DNA from: Bacillota bacterium
Lineage (GTDB): Bacteria; Bacillota; Clostridia; Acetivibrionales; DTU013
Direction: 5' to 3'
Assembly (NCBI GenBank): GCA_023435745.1
Contig: JAEZMD010000016.1
Location: forward strand, 76,941 to 140,940
Length of the DNA: 64,000 nt
Below the pieces are notes generated by a model that did no database searches, was not told where the DNA came from, and saw only the letters and a program-made list of their open reading frames with translations. Position numbers and translations under genes: made by a program. This document shows, piece by piece, positions 35,252-43,627 of the stretch; position 1 is the first letter of the stretch, and the number at the start of each line of letters is the position of its first letter.

Positions 35252-35276
35252 AAAAAGGAACGGCTTTTACCGTCCC
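35252..35276 (-). terminator. Intrinsic terminator after the small spore-surface gene
   Basis: On the minus strand, GGGACGG, loop TAAAAG, CCGTTCC, then T5: seven pairs with one G-T. It lies eight bases after the stop codon. Confidence 0.8.
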
Positions 35277-35283
35277 CTCTGTC

Positions 35284-35448
35284 TTACTTTTCGTTTTCAT
35301 CCACGTGGATTTTTGCGTTTGTGATCTGAAATTCAGAAGGTACCGTTACCTTTGAATGGGACTTTTTTTTCTCGATATTTGCCCAGGCCGCTGTATCGTG
35401 TTTTTCGACCGGGACGCTGAGATTATAATCCTTTCGCTTATCCGGCAT
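35284..35448 (-). CDS. Small spore-surface protein, DUF3787/CDIF630_02480-like
   Basis: 54 residues: an N-terminal DKRKDYNLSVPVEKHDTAAW, a central AWANIEKKK, and an ending VTVPSEFQITNAKIHVDENE. The VPVEKHDTAAWANIE core and the NAK-VDENEK ending match the small clostridial family known as DUF3787, described as a spore surface protein in Clostridioides. Three ATG codons stand in tandem; the third (35448) is best spaced from AAAGGGG. The gene has its own terminator. A sporulation promoter could not be fixed with confidence. Confidence 0.75.
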   Translation of the reverse strand: MPDKRKDYNLSVPVEKHDTAAWANIEKKKSHSKVTVPSEFQITNAKIHVDENEK

Positions 35449-35624
35449 CATCATTCCCCTTTAAATCGGATTAGTGGTCTGTAACATCTAAAACGTATAG
35501 CGCTTCCACCAGTATATAGTCTGAATTGAATTCGGAGAATTATGCATGCGTGCAAATAATCAGCCTATGTTCAAAAGAATGATGTGAGGATTATTCCCTG
35601 TCAAATAAGGATATACTGCATCTA

Positions 35625-35861
35625 TCACCTCTTACTTCTTACTAAAGAAATAATCAGCTTGCCTTCGCTCCATGTAACGAATCCATCCTTACGGATCCTG
35701 CCAATACTCTTGTCCCGTACGATATTGCCGGTTCGGAACACTGATAGCATCAGCCCTATCAGGGTTAGATTGAGACAGGTCGCGATTTTACCGTATGATA
35801 TCAGCGGCAAAGAAATTGGGGCAATGAGCTGAAAGCCTAGATTAGCAGCGACAAATGTCAA
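35625..35861 (-). pseudogene. Remnant of an FtsW/RodA/SpoVE-family C-terminus
   Basis: About 78 codons from a TTG that has no ribosome binding site. FQLIAPISLPLISYG followed by NLTLIGLMLSVFRT resembles the last two helices of FtsW/RodA/SpoVE (PLPFISYGGSS then IGLLLNISR), but the GGSS that normally follows is KIAT here. The same frame upstream reaches a stop after a few residues (ILI*LL), and nothing of the other eight helices is present. Most likely a decayed fragment. Confidence 0.5.
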
Positions 35862-35953
35862 TAGTTAAATGAGTATACTGCTTTTCGTGATATTGACGGT
35901 TAATGAACTGCCGGCGGCGCTGCAAATGAAGGAATCGGATGTTAGTTAACACT

Positions 35954-37156
35954 TCATCCCACCCGCATCAGCCCTGGATGCGTCCCGGTAATGCATTTCC
36001 CCCCTTGAGGCGTTACGATGAAGGTGTTTTCAATACCGACCATCCCGACGCCCTCTACTCCGGCTTTAGGCTCAACCGCGAATGCCATGTTCTCATGCAG
36101 CGGCTCGTCAAACCCCTTTGCCAGCACCGGAAGCTCGTCCACCTGCAGGCCGATTCCATGTCCCAGGAACTTCACTCTTCTCCTTCCGTAGCCCATGAAA
36201 TTCGGCAGAAGGTCTTCATCAACGCTCTTTATGATTGTGTTATAAATGTTGGACGGGATCTCCCCAGGCTTCAGCATTTCTGAAATCCTGCTCTGGATTT
36301 CCAGACATTTTTTATGACGGTCCATAGCATATTCCGGAAACGGCTTTCCGAATACATAGGTCATGGTTTTATCCGACTGGTAACCCTCGAAGCCACATCC
36401 TGTGTCAATAAAGACAAGATCTCCATCGGCAAGTCTGCGCTCGCGGTTTCCCATGAGCTGCACGGCGGGACCGAGACCGTAATTGCCGCCCGGTCCGTTG
36501 AAATAGGTGGGATAAAGAGAGCTTTCCCCAAACGCGATATGTCCCAGTATGATTTCCGTATCAAACATGCTGAATCTCGCGATCCCCTGATGGCCTTCCT
36601 CTACAAGCACGGAAAAAATCGCTGTTGTTAGCTCACTCTCTGTCATACCTGCCTTTAATAGCAACGGGACCCGTTCCTCCAGCACCTTTCTGTGTATTTC
36701 ACCTGCCTTCGTCATCAGATCCAGCTCGTACGGGCTTTTTACAGATCTCACTTCAGATATGCATGCGTCCAGAGATTTAAATGAGGAAAAGCCAAAATAT
36801 TTCCTCAACCGCTCGCACATGGCCAGCGGTACAAATTCCGTTTCAATATGGACCGTATCAGTTAACCCGCCAAAAGCTACAGCATCACCGGCCGCATCCC
36901 GATACGTCTCCATCGGCTTTATTCCCGGGAAAAGCGACTCATCGACAGCACGGTCAAAGCTGCGGCGCACATAGTAAACTGTTTCTGCGTCCCTTGGGAT
37001 AAAGAGCAGGCCTTCCTGCATCGTGCCTGTGAAATAGTATTGGTTGATCTTGCTGATTACCAGCGCCAGCTTCCATTCCGGCTCCCTTTGATCCATTGCT
37101 GCTCTGAAACGCTGCTGCCTGCTTTCAAGCTCTTCTAAAGGTACCTTTTTAATCAT
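35954..37156 (-). CDS. M24-family metallopeptidase (Xaa-Pro aminopeptidase/creatinase-like)
   Basis: About 400 residues; ATG 37156 follows GAGG by six bases. The N-terminal creatinase-like domain is followed by the pita-bread domain with metal-ligand segments FIDTGCGFEGYQSDKT, FLGHGIGLQVDE, AFAVEPKAG and GIENTFIV. It is soluble and cytoplasmic. Members cut N-terminal residues before proline, though many in Clostridia have untested substrates. It stands alone; the 92 bp after it hold nothing but the FtsW-like remnant edge. Confidence 0.9.
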   Translation of the reverse strand: MIKKVPLEELESRQQRFRAAMDQREPEWKLALVISKINQYYFTGTMQEGLLFIPRDAETVYYVRRSFDRAVDESLFPGIKPMETYRDAAGDAVAFGGLTDTVHIETEFVPLAMCERLRKYFGFSSFKSLDACISEVRSVKSPYELDLMTKAGEIHRKVLEERVPLLLKAGMTESELTTAIFSVLVEEGHQGIARFSMFDTEIILGHIAFGESSLYPTYFNGPGGNYGLGPAVQLMGNRERRLADGDLVFIDTGCGFEGYQSDKTMTYVFGKPFPEYAMDRHKKCLEIQSRISEMLKPGEIPSNIYNTIIKSVDEDLLPNFMGYGRRRVKFLGHGIGLQVDELPVLAKGFDEPLHENMAFAVEPKAGVEGVGMVGIENTFIVTPQGGKCITGTHPGLMRVG

Positions 37157-37207
37157 ATCCGACCTCAGCTCTTTACGATTATTATCCGCTTTATCACATA
37201 TCAGCAA

Positions 37208-37591
37208 TTGTATCCTGTGAGTTATATATTATCAAGATTAATTTAAAACATGTGTCTATTTGGTAACTTGTAAAGTAAGTCTTCGCACAATTTACAATGT
37301 ATCGAAGAAATGATAAGGAAGGCATATATTGAATATGCACTGCTCAAAATTTTAGATATGGTAGTGTCTTCTTTTCAATAAAAGCTATTACTTAAGCCAA
37401 ATCAGGCATAAAATCAAAAAAAACACCACAACACTTGCAAATTTGAGCACCTTGTTGCATCATATTTTTCCAATGTCCATGCGTGGTGAATAAACGCGGA
37501 CTGCCCCATAAGTTTTTCGCTGCTTTGCTTCCCATATCCCATAAAACTCAGAATAAGGGCCTTGATTTGTAACCTTATTGTGAAATATTCC
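37208..37591. other. Gene-free AT-rich gap
   Basis: About 380 bp between the M24 peptidase start and the M15/peptidoglycan-binding gene stop, both on the minus strand. I see no supported reading frame, RNA fold or terminator with a T-run. Several long A/T runs occur near 37360-37440. Confidence 0.6.
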
Positions 37592-38275
37592 CTATGGATC
37601 CACTACAGTAGCGGTCTGACCGATGCCCACGGCAAGCTCTGTGAGCCGCTCCCAGGTCAGACAGCCGACGATGCCGTCTGCATTTAACCCCTGTGCCCGC
37701 TGGAAGCTAATCACGGCATTGCGCGTACCGCTGCCAAAATAGCCGTCCAGCCCCGATCCGGTGTATCCCAGCGCATTCAATGCATCCTGCAGCGTAAGTA
37801 CATAGTTGCCGACACTGCCCTGGCGGACCAGCGGATATCCCCCTGCCGCACAGGCCGGAGGAGTAGCGCGCGCATCGAAATGCACCCATGTCGGTGTCAG
37901 GTATGCCGGTTCCACGTAAGTCCATACTCCGGTTTGCTCTGCTGTGAATCGAAGCTGATCTCTTGCACTAACGTCGAGGTTCTGTCCCACATCAAAGGAC
38001 ACACCCGCATAATGCTGTGACATGGCGGCATGCCCGCCTTCCCATATGCGTTTGAAAGCATAACCTACATAGATAGGCCGGCCCCATGCAGTTCTGGTAA
38101 TGTTGAAAGCCTCCATAGCCCGTCTGGTGGTCCAGAGCGTACCCGTCTGCGAGCTTCCCCTGAATTCGTTCACCGTCAGCGTCCTGCCAATATTGTAGGG
38201 CATGGCATCCGACTCTGCCAGTTCGTAGTATTCCATATTACCGGTACGGTTATTATATACATATACGTTTGCCAT
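37592..38275 (-). CDS. M15-type peptidase-like protein with C-terminal peptidoglycan-binding domain
   Basis: About 227 residues; ATG 38275 follows AGGTGG by seven bases. Residues ~50-140 look like an M15 D,D-peptidase fold: RRAMEAFN, GRPIYVGYAF, the zinc-ligand stretch GHAAMSQHYAGVSFDVG and the late WVHFD. Residues ~155-215 are a PG_binding_1 repeat (LVRQGSVGNYVLTLQDALN, DGYFGSGTRNAVISFQRAQG, DGIVG). There is no signal peptide, as in several spore-cortex or phage-derived enzymes, so the route to the wall is unclear. It is probably monocistronic. Confidence 0.8.
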   Translation of the reverse strand: MANVYVYNNRTGNMEYYELAESDAMPYNIGRTLTVNEFRGSSQTGTLWTTRRAMEAFNITRTAWGRPIYVGYAFKRIWEGGHAAMSQHYAGVSFDVGQNLDVSARDQLRFTAEQTGVWTYVEPAYLTPTWVHFDARATPPACAAGGYPLVRQGSVGNYVLTLQDALNALGYTGSGLDGYFGSGTRNAVISFQRAQGLNADGIVGCLTWERLTELAVGIGQTATVVDP

Positions 38276-38435
38276 AAAGAGACCACCTTTACATAATGCG
38301 TTTCTATTCATATTATGCCGGAATCTCTTAGATTGTTCGCCAGGTTACGACTGTTTACTTCGAACTATACCTGTCTTTACTTCAACCCTTACAGTACGAG
38401 CCCGTCACAGCCCCCTGGTCTTTATCCCTTGCAGT

Positions 38436-38466
38436 GCCGTTCGTCCTTACAGCCGTTCGTCCTTAC
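38436..38466. repeat. Tandem 15-bp direct repeat ahead of the ABC-F pair
   Basis: GCCGTTCGTCCTTAC occurs at 38436 and 38452, one base apart, just upstream of the ABC-F promoter. Confidence 0.7.
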
Positions 38467-38469
38467 CCT

Positions 38470-38498
38470 ATGACAAATTCAACGATCTATGATATAAT
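38470..38498 (+). promoter_or_regulatory. Sigma-A type promoter of the ABC-F pair
   Basis: ATGACA (38470), 17 bases, TATAAT (38493): perfect -10 and five of six at -35. Confidence 0.7.
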
Positions 38499-38548
38499 CC
38501 CTTTTTGATGCTTTAAGCACAAAATAAAGAACGAAGGATGTAAAAAAC

Positions 38549-40165
38549 ATGATAAGTACCACCGGCATTTCCCTGAGGTTCGGGGATCGGGTATTATTTG
38601 AGGATGTCAGCATCAAGTTTACTCCTGGCAATTGTTACGGCCTGATTGGCGCAAACGGCTCCGGCAAGTCAACCTTTTTGAAGATCCTGTCCGGCGAAAT
38701 TGAAGCCAACACCGGGGACGTCGTAATTGAACCCGGCAAGAGACTTGCCGTTTTAAAACAGAATCATTATGAATTTGATGAAGTTGACGTGATGAGGACG
38801 GTCATTATGGGGCATAAAAGACTGTGTGATATCATGGATGAAAAGGAATTGCTGTACAGCAAGACGGAATTTACAGAAGAGGACGGAATAAAGATTTCCG
38901 AGCTTGAGACGGAATTTTCTGAACTAAATGGCTGGGAAGCAGAATCTGAAGCCGCGACCCTGCTAAATGGCCTGGATATCGGGGAAGAGCTGCACCACAA
39001 GCGGATGGGTGATCTGGACGGCAATGTAAAAGTCAGAGTGCTGCTGGCACAGGCACTGTTCGGTTCGCCGGACATCCTTCTCATGGACGAACCCACCAAC
39101 CATCTGGACGTAGCTTCCATCACCTGGCTGGAGAATTTTTTATACAATTTTGATAATACTGTTATTGTTGTCTCCCATGACAGACATTTTATGAATAAGG
39201 TCTGCACGCAGATTGCAGACATTGATTTTGGAAAAATCCAGTTATATGCCGGGAATTATGATTTCTGGTATGAATCCAGCCAGTTGGCTCTCCAGCAGGC
39301 AAAGGACATGAACCGCAAGACGGAAGCGAAAATAAAGGAACTGCAGGAATTCATCCAGCGTTTCAGCGCTAATGCCTCCAAATCCAAGCAGGCCACCTCG
39401 CGCAAGAAGCAGCTGGAAAAACTTACGCTGGAGGATATCAGGCCTTCCTCCCGCAAGTATCCCTTTGTTGATTTCAAGCCTGACCGTGAAGTGGGCAACG
39501 ACCTTCTGGCTGTAAACGGTTTAACCAAAGCGGTCAATGGAACGAACGTGCTGAACAACCTCAGTTTTATAGTCAATAAGGGCGATAAGATCGCCTTTGT
39601 GGGGCCGAACGGACTTGAGAAAACCACTCTGTTCAAAATACTGATGGAAGAGCTCGAGGCGGACAGCGGCGGCTTCAAATGGGGTATTACTACCTCACAG
39701 GCCTACTTTCCGAAGGATAACTCCTCCTTTTTTGATGGTATGGATTTGACTCTGGTGGAATGGCTCAGACAGTTTTCAAAGGATCAGGCTGAAACCTTTT
39801 TGCGGGGCTGGCTCGGAAGAATGCTCTTTTCCGGAGAGGAAGCGCTGAAAAAGGCAGCCGTCCTGTCAGGCGGCGAAAGGGTTCGCTGCATGCTGGCGAA
39901 AATGATGCTTTCCGGCGCCAATACCCTGCTGCTGGATGAACCAACGAACCATCTGGATCTTGAATCCATCACCGCATTAAACAACGGTTTGATCAATTTT
40001 AAGGGAACAATCCTTTTTGTATCCCATGACCATCAATTTGTTCAGACCATTGCCAACAGGATCATGGAGATAACGCCAAAGGGTTTGATTGACAAGCAAA
40101 TGACATACGACGAATATCTCGAAAATGAAGAAATACAGGCATTAAGAAAGGAAATGTATCGTTAG
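38549..40165 (+). CDS. ABC-F ATPase (YbiT-like) with one degenerate composite ATP site
   Basis: 538 residues, two ABC domains, no membrane helices. NBD1 has an intact Walker A (GANGSGKST, 34-42) and Walker B (LLMDEPTNHLD), but its signature is LDGNVK (156-161) instead of LSGGEK. NBD2 has an intact signature LSGGER (439-444) and Walker B, but its Walker A is GPNGLEKT with Glu357 in place of the invariant glycine. NBD1 Walker A pairs with the NBD2 signature, and NBD2 Walker A with the NBD1 signature. Both losses therefore fall in the same composite site, leaving one intact site. ABC-F proteins act on the ribosome. The next gene follows without a gap. Confidence 0.92.
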   Translation: MISTTGISLRFGDRVLFEDVSIKFTPGNCYGLIGANGSGKSTFLKILSGEIEANTGDVVIEPGKRLAVLKQNHYEFDEVDVMRTVIMGHKRLCDIMDEKELLYSKTEFTEEDGIKISELETEFSELNGWEAESEAATLLNGLDIGEELHHKRMGDLDGNVKVRVLLAQALFGSPDILLMDEPTNHLDVASITWLENFLYNFDNTVIVVSHDRHFMNKVCTQIADIDFGKIQLYAGNYDFWYESSQLALQQAKDMNRKTEAKIKELQEFIQRFSANASKSKQATSRKKQLEKLTLEDIRPSSRKYPFVDFKPDREVGNDLLAVNGLTKAVNGTNVLNNLSFIVNKGDKIAFVGPNGLEKTTLFKILMEELEADSGGFKWGITTSQAYFPKDNSSFFDGMDLTLVEWLRQFSKDQAETFLRGWLGRMLFSGEEALKKAAVLSGGERVRCMLAKMMLSGANTLLLDEPTNHLDLESITALNNGLINFKGTILFVSHDHQFVQTIANRIMEITPKGLIDKQMTYDEYLENEEIQALRKEMYR

Positions 40166-41968
40166 GTGAACCTGTTATCCGCTGAAAAAATATCTAAAAG
40201 CTATAGTGAGAAAATACTGCTTGACCAGATCTCTCTAGGCATCAATGATGACGATAAAATCGGTGTTATTGGGATCAATGGCGCCGGCAAGTCGACGCTT
40301 TTAAAGATCATTGCCGGTATCGAAGCCCCCGACGAAGGCAGGATCATTCGGGCAAATGGACTGCGAACAGGATATTTGCCACAAAATCCCGTGTTTGAAG
40401 AAGATCTCTCAGTGCTGGAGCAGGTTTTAAAGGGTATCTCTCCTGATCTGCAGCAGATCAGAGAATATGAAGCCAAAAACATTCTCACCAGACTCGGTAT
40501 CGTTGATTTTGACGCAAAGGTAGGTATTCTGTCCGGAGGTCAGAAAAAGAGGGTCGCCATGGCTGCTGCATTGATCAATCCCGTTGATCTGCTGATTCTG
40601 GACGAGCCCACCAATCATATAGACAATACTACCGTGGACTGGCTGGAAAAGCTGCTGAACAGCCGCTCAGGTGCGCTCCTGATGGTGACGCATGACAGAT
40701 ATTTTCTGGACAGGGTCTCAAACAGAACCATCGAATTAGACCGTGGAAGGCTTTTCAGTTATCAGGCCAACTATAGCAAATTCCTTGAAATTAAAGCGGA
40801 AAGAGAAGAACTGGAAGCAGCCTCCGAAAGGAAACGGCAGAATTTTTTCCGGCAGGAATTGGAATGGATCAGACGAGGTGCGCAGGCCCGGTCCACAAAG
40901 CAAAAATTCAGGGTGGAACGGTTTTCTAAGCTGAAGGAGGAACAATCCCTGACAGCCTCTGAAAACATTGAAATACAGACTGCTTCCACTCGTCTGGGTA
41001 AGAAGACAATTGAACTGTCCCATGTGAGTAAAAAATACGATGACAGAGAGCTCATTCATGATTTCAGCTATATCCTTCTGCGAGATGACAGGATCGGGAT
41101 AATCGGGCCCAACGGCGCCGGAAAGTCCACTCTGCTTAAGCTGATTGCCGGAAGACTGGAGCCCGACACAGGCTTGGTGACGGCAGGTGAAACTATCAGG
41201 ATTGGCTGCTTTACCCAGGAAAATGATGAGTTGGATGAAAACATGAGAGTCATCGAATACATCAGGGATGAAGCAGAATACGTCACCACCTCAGACGGTA
41301 CGATATCTGCTTCGCAGATGCTGGAAAGATTCCTGTTCCCTCCTGCCGTCCAGTGGACGCCCATATCAAAATTATCCGGGGGAGAAAAGAGAAGGCTCTA
41401 CCTGCTGCGTATTCTGATGAGTGCGCCGAATGTGCTGCTTTTGGACGAGCCCACCAATGATCTGGACATTAGTACGCTTACTATTCTGGAGAGCTATCTG
41501 GATGGGTTTCAGGGGGCTGTAATCACCGTCTCCCATGACAGATATTTTCTGGACAGGACCGCTGAAAAAATTTTTGCACTGGACGGCAACGGTGCAATAG
41601 ACCGATACGAAGGCAACTATTCCTATTACGCCGAAACAGTACGGCAAAGCAGAGAGGCATTGAGCCCGGCAAATGCGAAGTATAAGGAGAATACGCAGGC
41701 CGGCGAAGGTGCACAGACTAAAAAAGACCGTCCTCTTAAGTTTACCTATAAGGAACAGAAGGAATATGAGCTGATAGACGGCCTGATAGCCGGTCTGGAA
41801 AGTGAAATCAGCGAAACAAACATCCGGATTGACGAAGCTGCCGCTGACTTCGTAATGCTTCAGGAACTATTAGCTGTTAAGGCAGAGCTGGAAAACCGGC
41901 TGGAGGAGGCCATGGAACGCTGGGTTTATCTCAACGATCTTGCCGATACGATCAGCAAAAAGCAATAA
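40166..41968 (+). CDS. uup: ABC-F ATPase, Uup-like
   Basis: 600 residues, starting at GTG immediately after the stop of the previous ABC-F gene, so it is probably coupled. Both ABC domains are complete: GINGAGKST, LSGGQKKR and DEPTNHID; then GPNGAGKST, LSGGEKRR and DEPTNDLD. The ~75-residue C-terminal coiled coil (KEQKEYELIDGLIAGLESEI, LLAVKAELENRLEEAMERW) is the ABC_tran_CTD of Uup/YfmR-type proteins, which relieve ribosome stalling or act on DNA structures. Its stop touches the stop of the convergent DUF4434 gene with no base between. Confidence 0.9.
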   Translation: MNLLSAEKISKSYSEKILLDQISLGINDDDKIGVIGINGAGKSTLLKIIAGIEAPDEGRIIRANGLRTGYLPQNPVFEEDLSVLEQVLKGISPDLQQIREYEAKNILTRLGIVDFDAKVGILSGGQKKRVAMAAALINPVDLLILDEPTNHIDNTTVDWLEKLLNSRSGALLMVTHDRYFLDRVSNRTIELDRGRLFSYQANYSKFLEIKAEREELEAASERKRQNFFRQELEWIRRGAQARSTKQKFRVERFSKLKEEQSLTASENIEIQTASTRLGKKTIELSHVSKKYDDRELIHDFSYILLRDDRIGIIGPNGAGKSTLLKLIAGRLEPDTGLVTAGETIRIGCFTQENDELDENMRVIEYIRDEAEYVTTSDGTISASQMLERFLFPPAVQWTPISKLSGGEKRRLYLLRILMSAPNVLLLDEPTNDLDISTLTILESYLDGFQGAVITVSHDRYFLDRTAEKIFALDGNGAIDRYEGNYSYYAETVRQSREALSPANAKYKENTQAGEGAQTKKDRPLKFTYKEQKEYELIDGLIAGLESEISETNIRIDEAAADFVMLQELLAVKAELENRLEEAMERWVYLNDLADTISKKQ

Positions 41969-43396
41969 TCAAGATGGGTGCGCTACACATAACCCTGATA
42001 TCCCTGCCTTATCCGAAGCATTACCTGCAAAGTCAAACGCCTGAACCTCAAACACATCAGTCTCCCAGAATTGAATCTCCTCCAGAATAACCGAAGTCGC
42101 CGGGCCTTCAACTGTTTCAGGGCTGCTGGCTCTCAGCGCTTGAATTTTGGCTATCTGACGGCCGTTTCTGAATATGTAATACCCGCAGACGCCCATGTTA
42201 TCCGATGAAGGCTCCCATGAAATCTGAAGCCGTCCGTCCTGCAAAAATTCCCCCGTTAGCCCTTCCGGGGCCGATGGCGGGATTTTATCAAGGACTCCGC
42301 TATTGACATAATCAGTATATGTCTGATGAAATCCCGGTACAATCACATTAGGGCTATAATAATGGCTGTATGCAAAAGTGACCCAGTCGTCCACATAGGG
42401 GCTGACATCATTCATCTGCCGTATGACCCGATTGAGCGGAGCACTGGTCCAATCTCTGATATCGTAGGTTTCCGTATTAGCCCAGAACCTCAGACCGGGG
42501 ACTGTATCCACAGCCTTACGCAGCTGTGCAAACCACCTGGTATAATTATCAATCGTCAGTTTCCGCGATCCGATACAGTCCTGCGGAGAAAAAATGTCTC
42601 CTGCCTTCAGCCCCGAATTAGCAAAAACAAATTCCCACATCCGTCCATACCATTCCGGCGTACCAAGCCGCCAATCCATATAGGGCGAAAGCATAAAAGG
42701 CAGGCGGATCCCTGAGGCTTCCATGAAATCAGTCTGAGCTTTTATGGCATCTGCAAGAATTTGTCTTGGGTCCAACGAGCCCCTGTTTTTAAAATAGAGA
42801 TCATCCACTTCCCAGCACCAGTACCACCCATACAGGGTATCTCCATATACCGGCCGGTACAAGCTCCAAAGCTCCTGCGCCACCATATTGCCTTCCCAAA
42901 CCCTCTCCTGGAGCCAACTGCTATTGTTATTTTTCAACCACCATTCGTCGCTGAAATTTAAACCGAGAAAAACCTTGAGGCCATATTTTGAAGCGCTCTT
43001 CAGGCATGCATCCACCACATCGGGGTAATCGCGGCCATTTTCGCCCTTCATCATTTCAAAGCCCTTTTGCTGTGTCGGATAAATGGTATGTACCTTCTTC
43101 TGTCTGGTAGCCTCATCGTTCCTTAGAAATGCAGTCGGCGCAAGAATGATATACTTCATCCCCACCTCCCTCAGAATCTGACACTCGCTATCCCATATCT
43201 CATCAGTCCAATGCTCTGTCATCCACCACTGGATAAAGGTCCCATTAGCGATTGGATGGGAAGTGGTCTGCGAATGTGACAAATCTGAGGCAATATAAGC
43301 CGTCTTAACCTGTCTGGTGTTTTTTTTCGGTAGAAATCCCGGCAACATAATAATAAAAACAAAAGTAAAACAAAAGACAAGCCCTCTCCGTTTCAT
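41969..43396 (-). CDS. Secreted DUF4434 TIM-barrel protein with C-terminal fibronectin III domain
   Basis: 475 residues. A signal peptide (MKRRGLVFCFTFVFIIMLPG) is followed by a glycoside-hydrolase-like TIM barrel of the DUF4434 type (~50-365): GTFIQWWMTEHWTDEIWDSE, VGMKYIILAP, YGLKVFLGLNFSDEWW, YGWYWCWEVDD, LRFWANTETYD. Residues ~370-470 form one fibronectin III module. The family is presumed to be a surface or secreted carbohydrate enzyme; substrate unknown. A GAGGG site lies seven bases before the ATG. Possible catalytic acids are in the WEVDD and NTETYD segments (inference). Confidence 0.82.
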   Translation of the reverse strand: MKRRGLVFCFTFVFIIMLPGFLPKKNTRQVKTAYIASDLSHSQTTSHPIANGTFIQWWMTEHWTDEIWDSECQILREVGMKYIILAPTAFLRNDEATRQKKVHTIYPTQQKGFEMMKGENGRDYPDVVDACLKSASKYGLKVFLGLNFSDEWWLKNNNSSWLQERVWEGNMVAQELWSLYRPVYGDTLYGWYWCWEVDDLYFKNRGSLDPRQILADAIKAQTDFMEASGIRLPFMLSPYMDWRLGTPEWYGRMWEFVFANSGLKAGDIFSPQDCIGSRKLTIDNYTRWFAQLRKAVDTVPGLRFWANTETYDIRDWTSAPLNRVIRQMNDVSPYVDDWVTFAYSHYYSPNVIVPGFHQTYTDYVNSGVLDKIPPSAPEGLTGEFLQDGRLQISWEPSSDNMGVCGYYIFRNGRQIAKIQALRASSPETVEGPATSVILEEIQFWETDVFEVQAFDFAGNASDKAGISGLCVAHPS

Positions 43397-43627
43397 GAGA
43401 ATCCCTCATTTGTAAATGATTATATTGGTAATCAGGTACTTACTGAAACGCTTTTAATATTGGTTTACATAATCTTTACTCAATTATATTATGCTTTATC
43501 GCGAATGTGTGTGCAAGATCTCGAACGCGCTCGCAAGCTCTTGTTTCTGTTATTGTACAATAGTTCAAAAAAGTTAGGTCTGAACAGTAACTTGGATAAT
43601 CCTCAGGCAGAAACCTTGGAATGATCT

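Noticed and set aside
37441..37591. Short minus-strand frame beginning MGYGKQSSEK
   Set aside because: No ribosome binding site, no recognisable family, and it ends in a poly-T stretch; not enough to call a gene.
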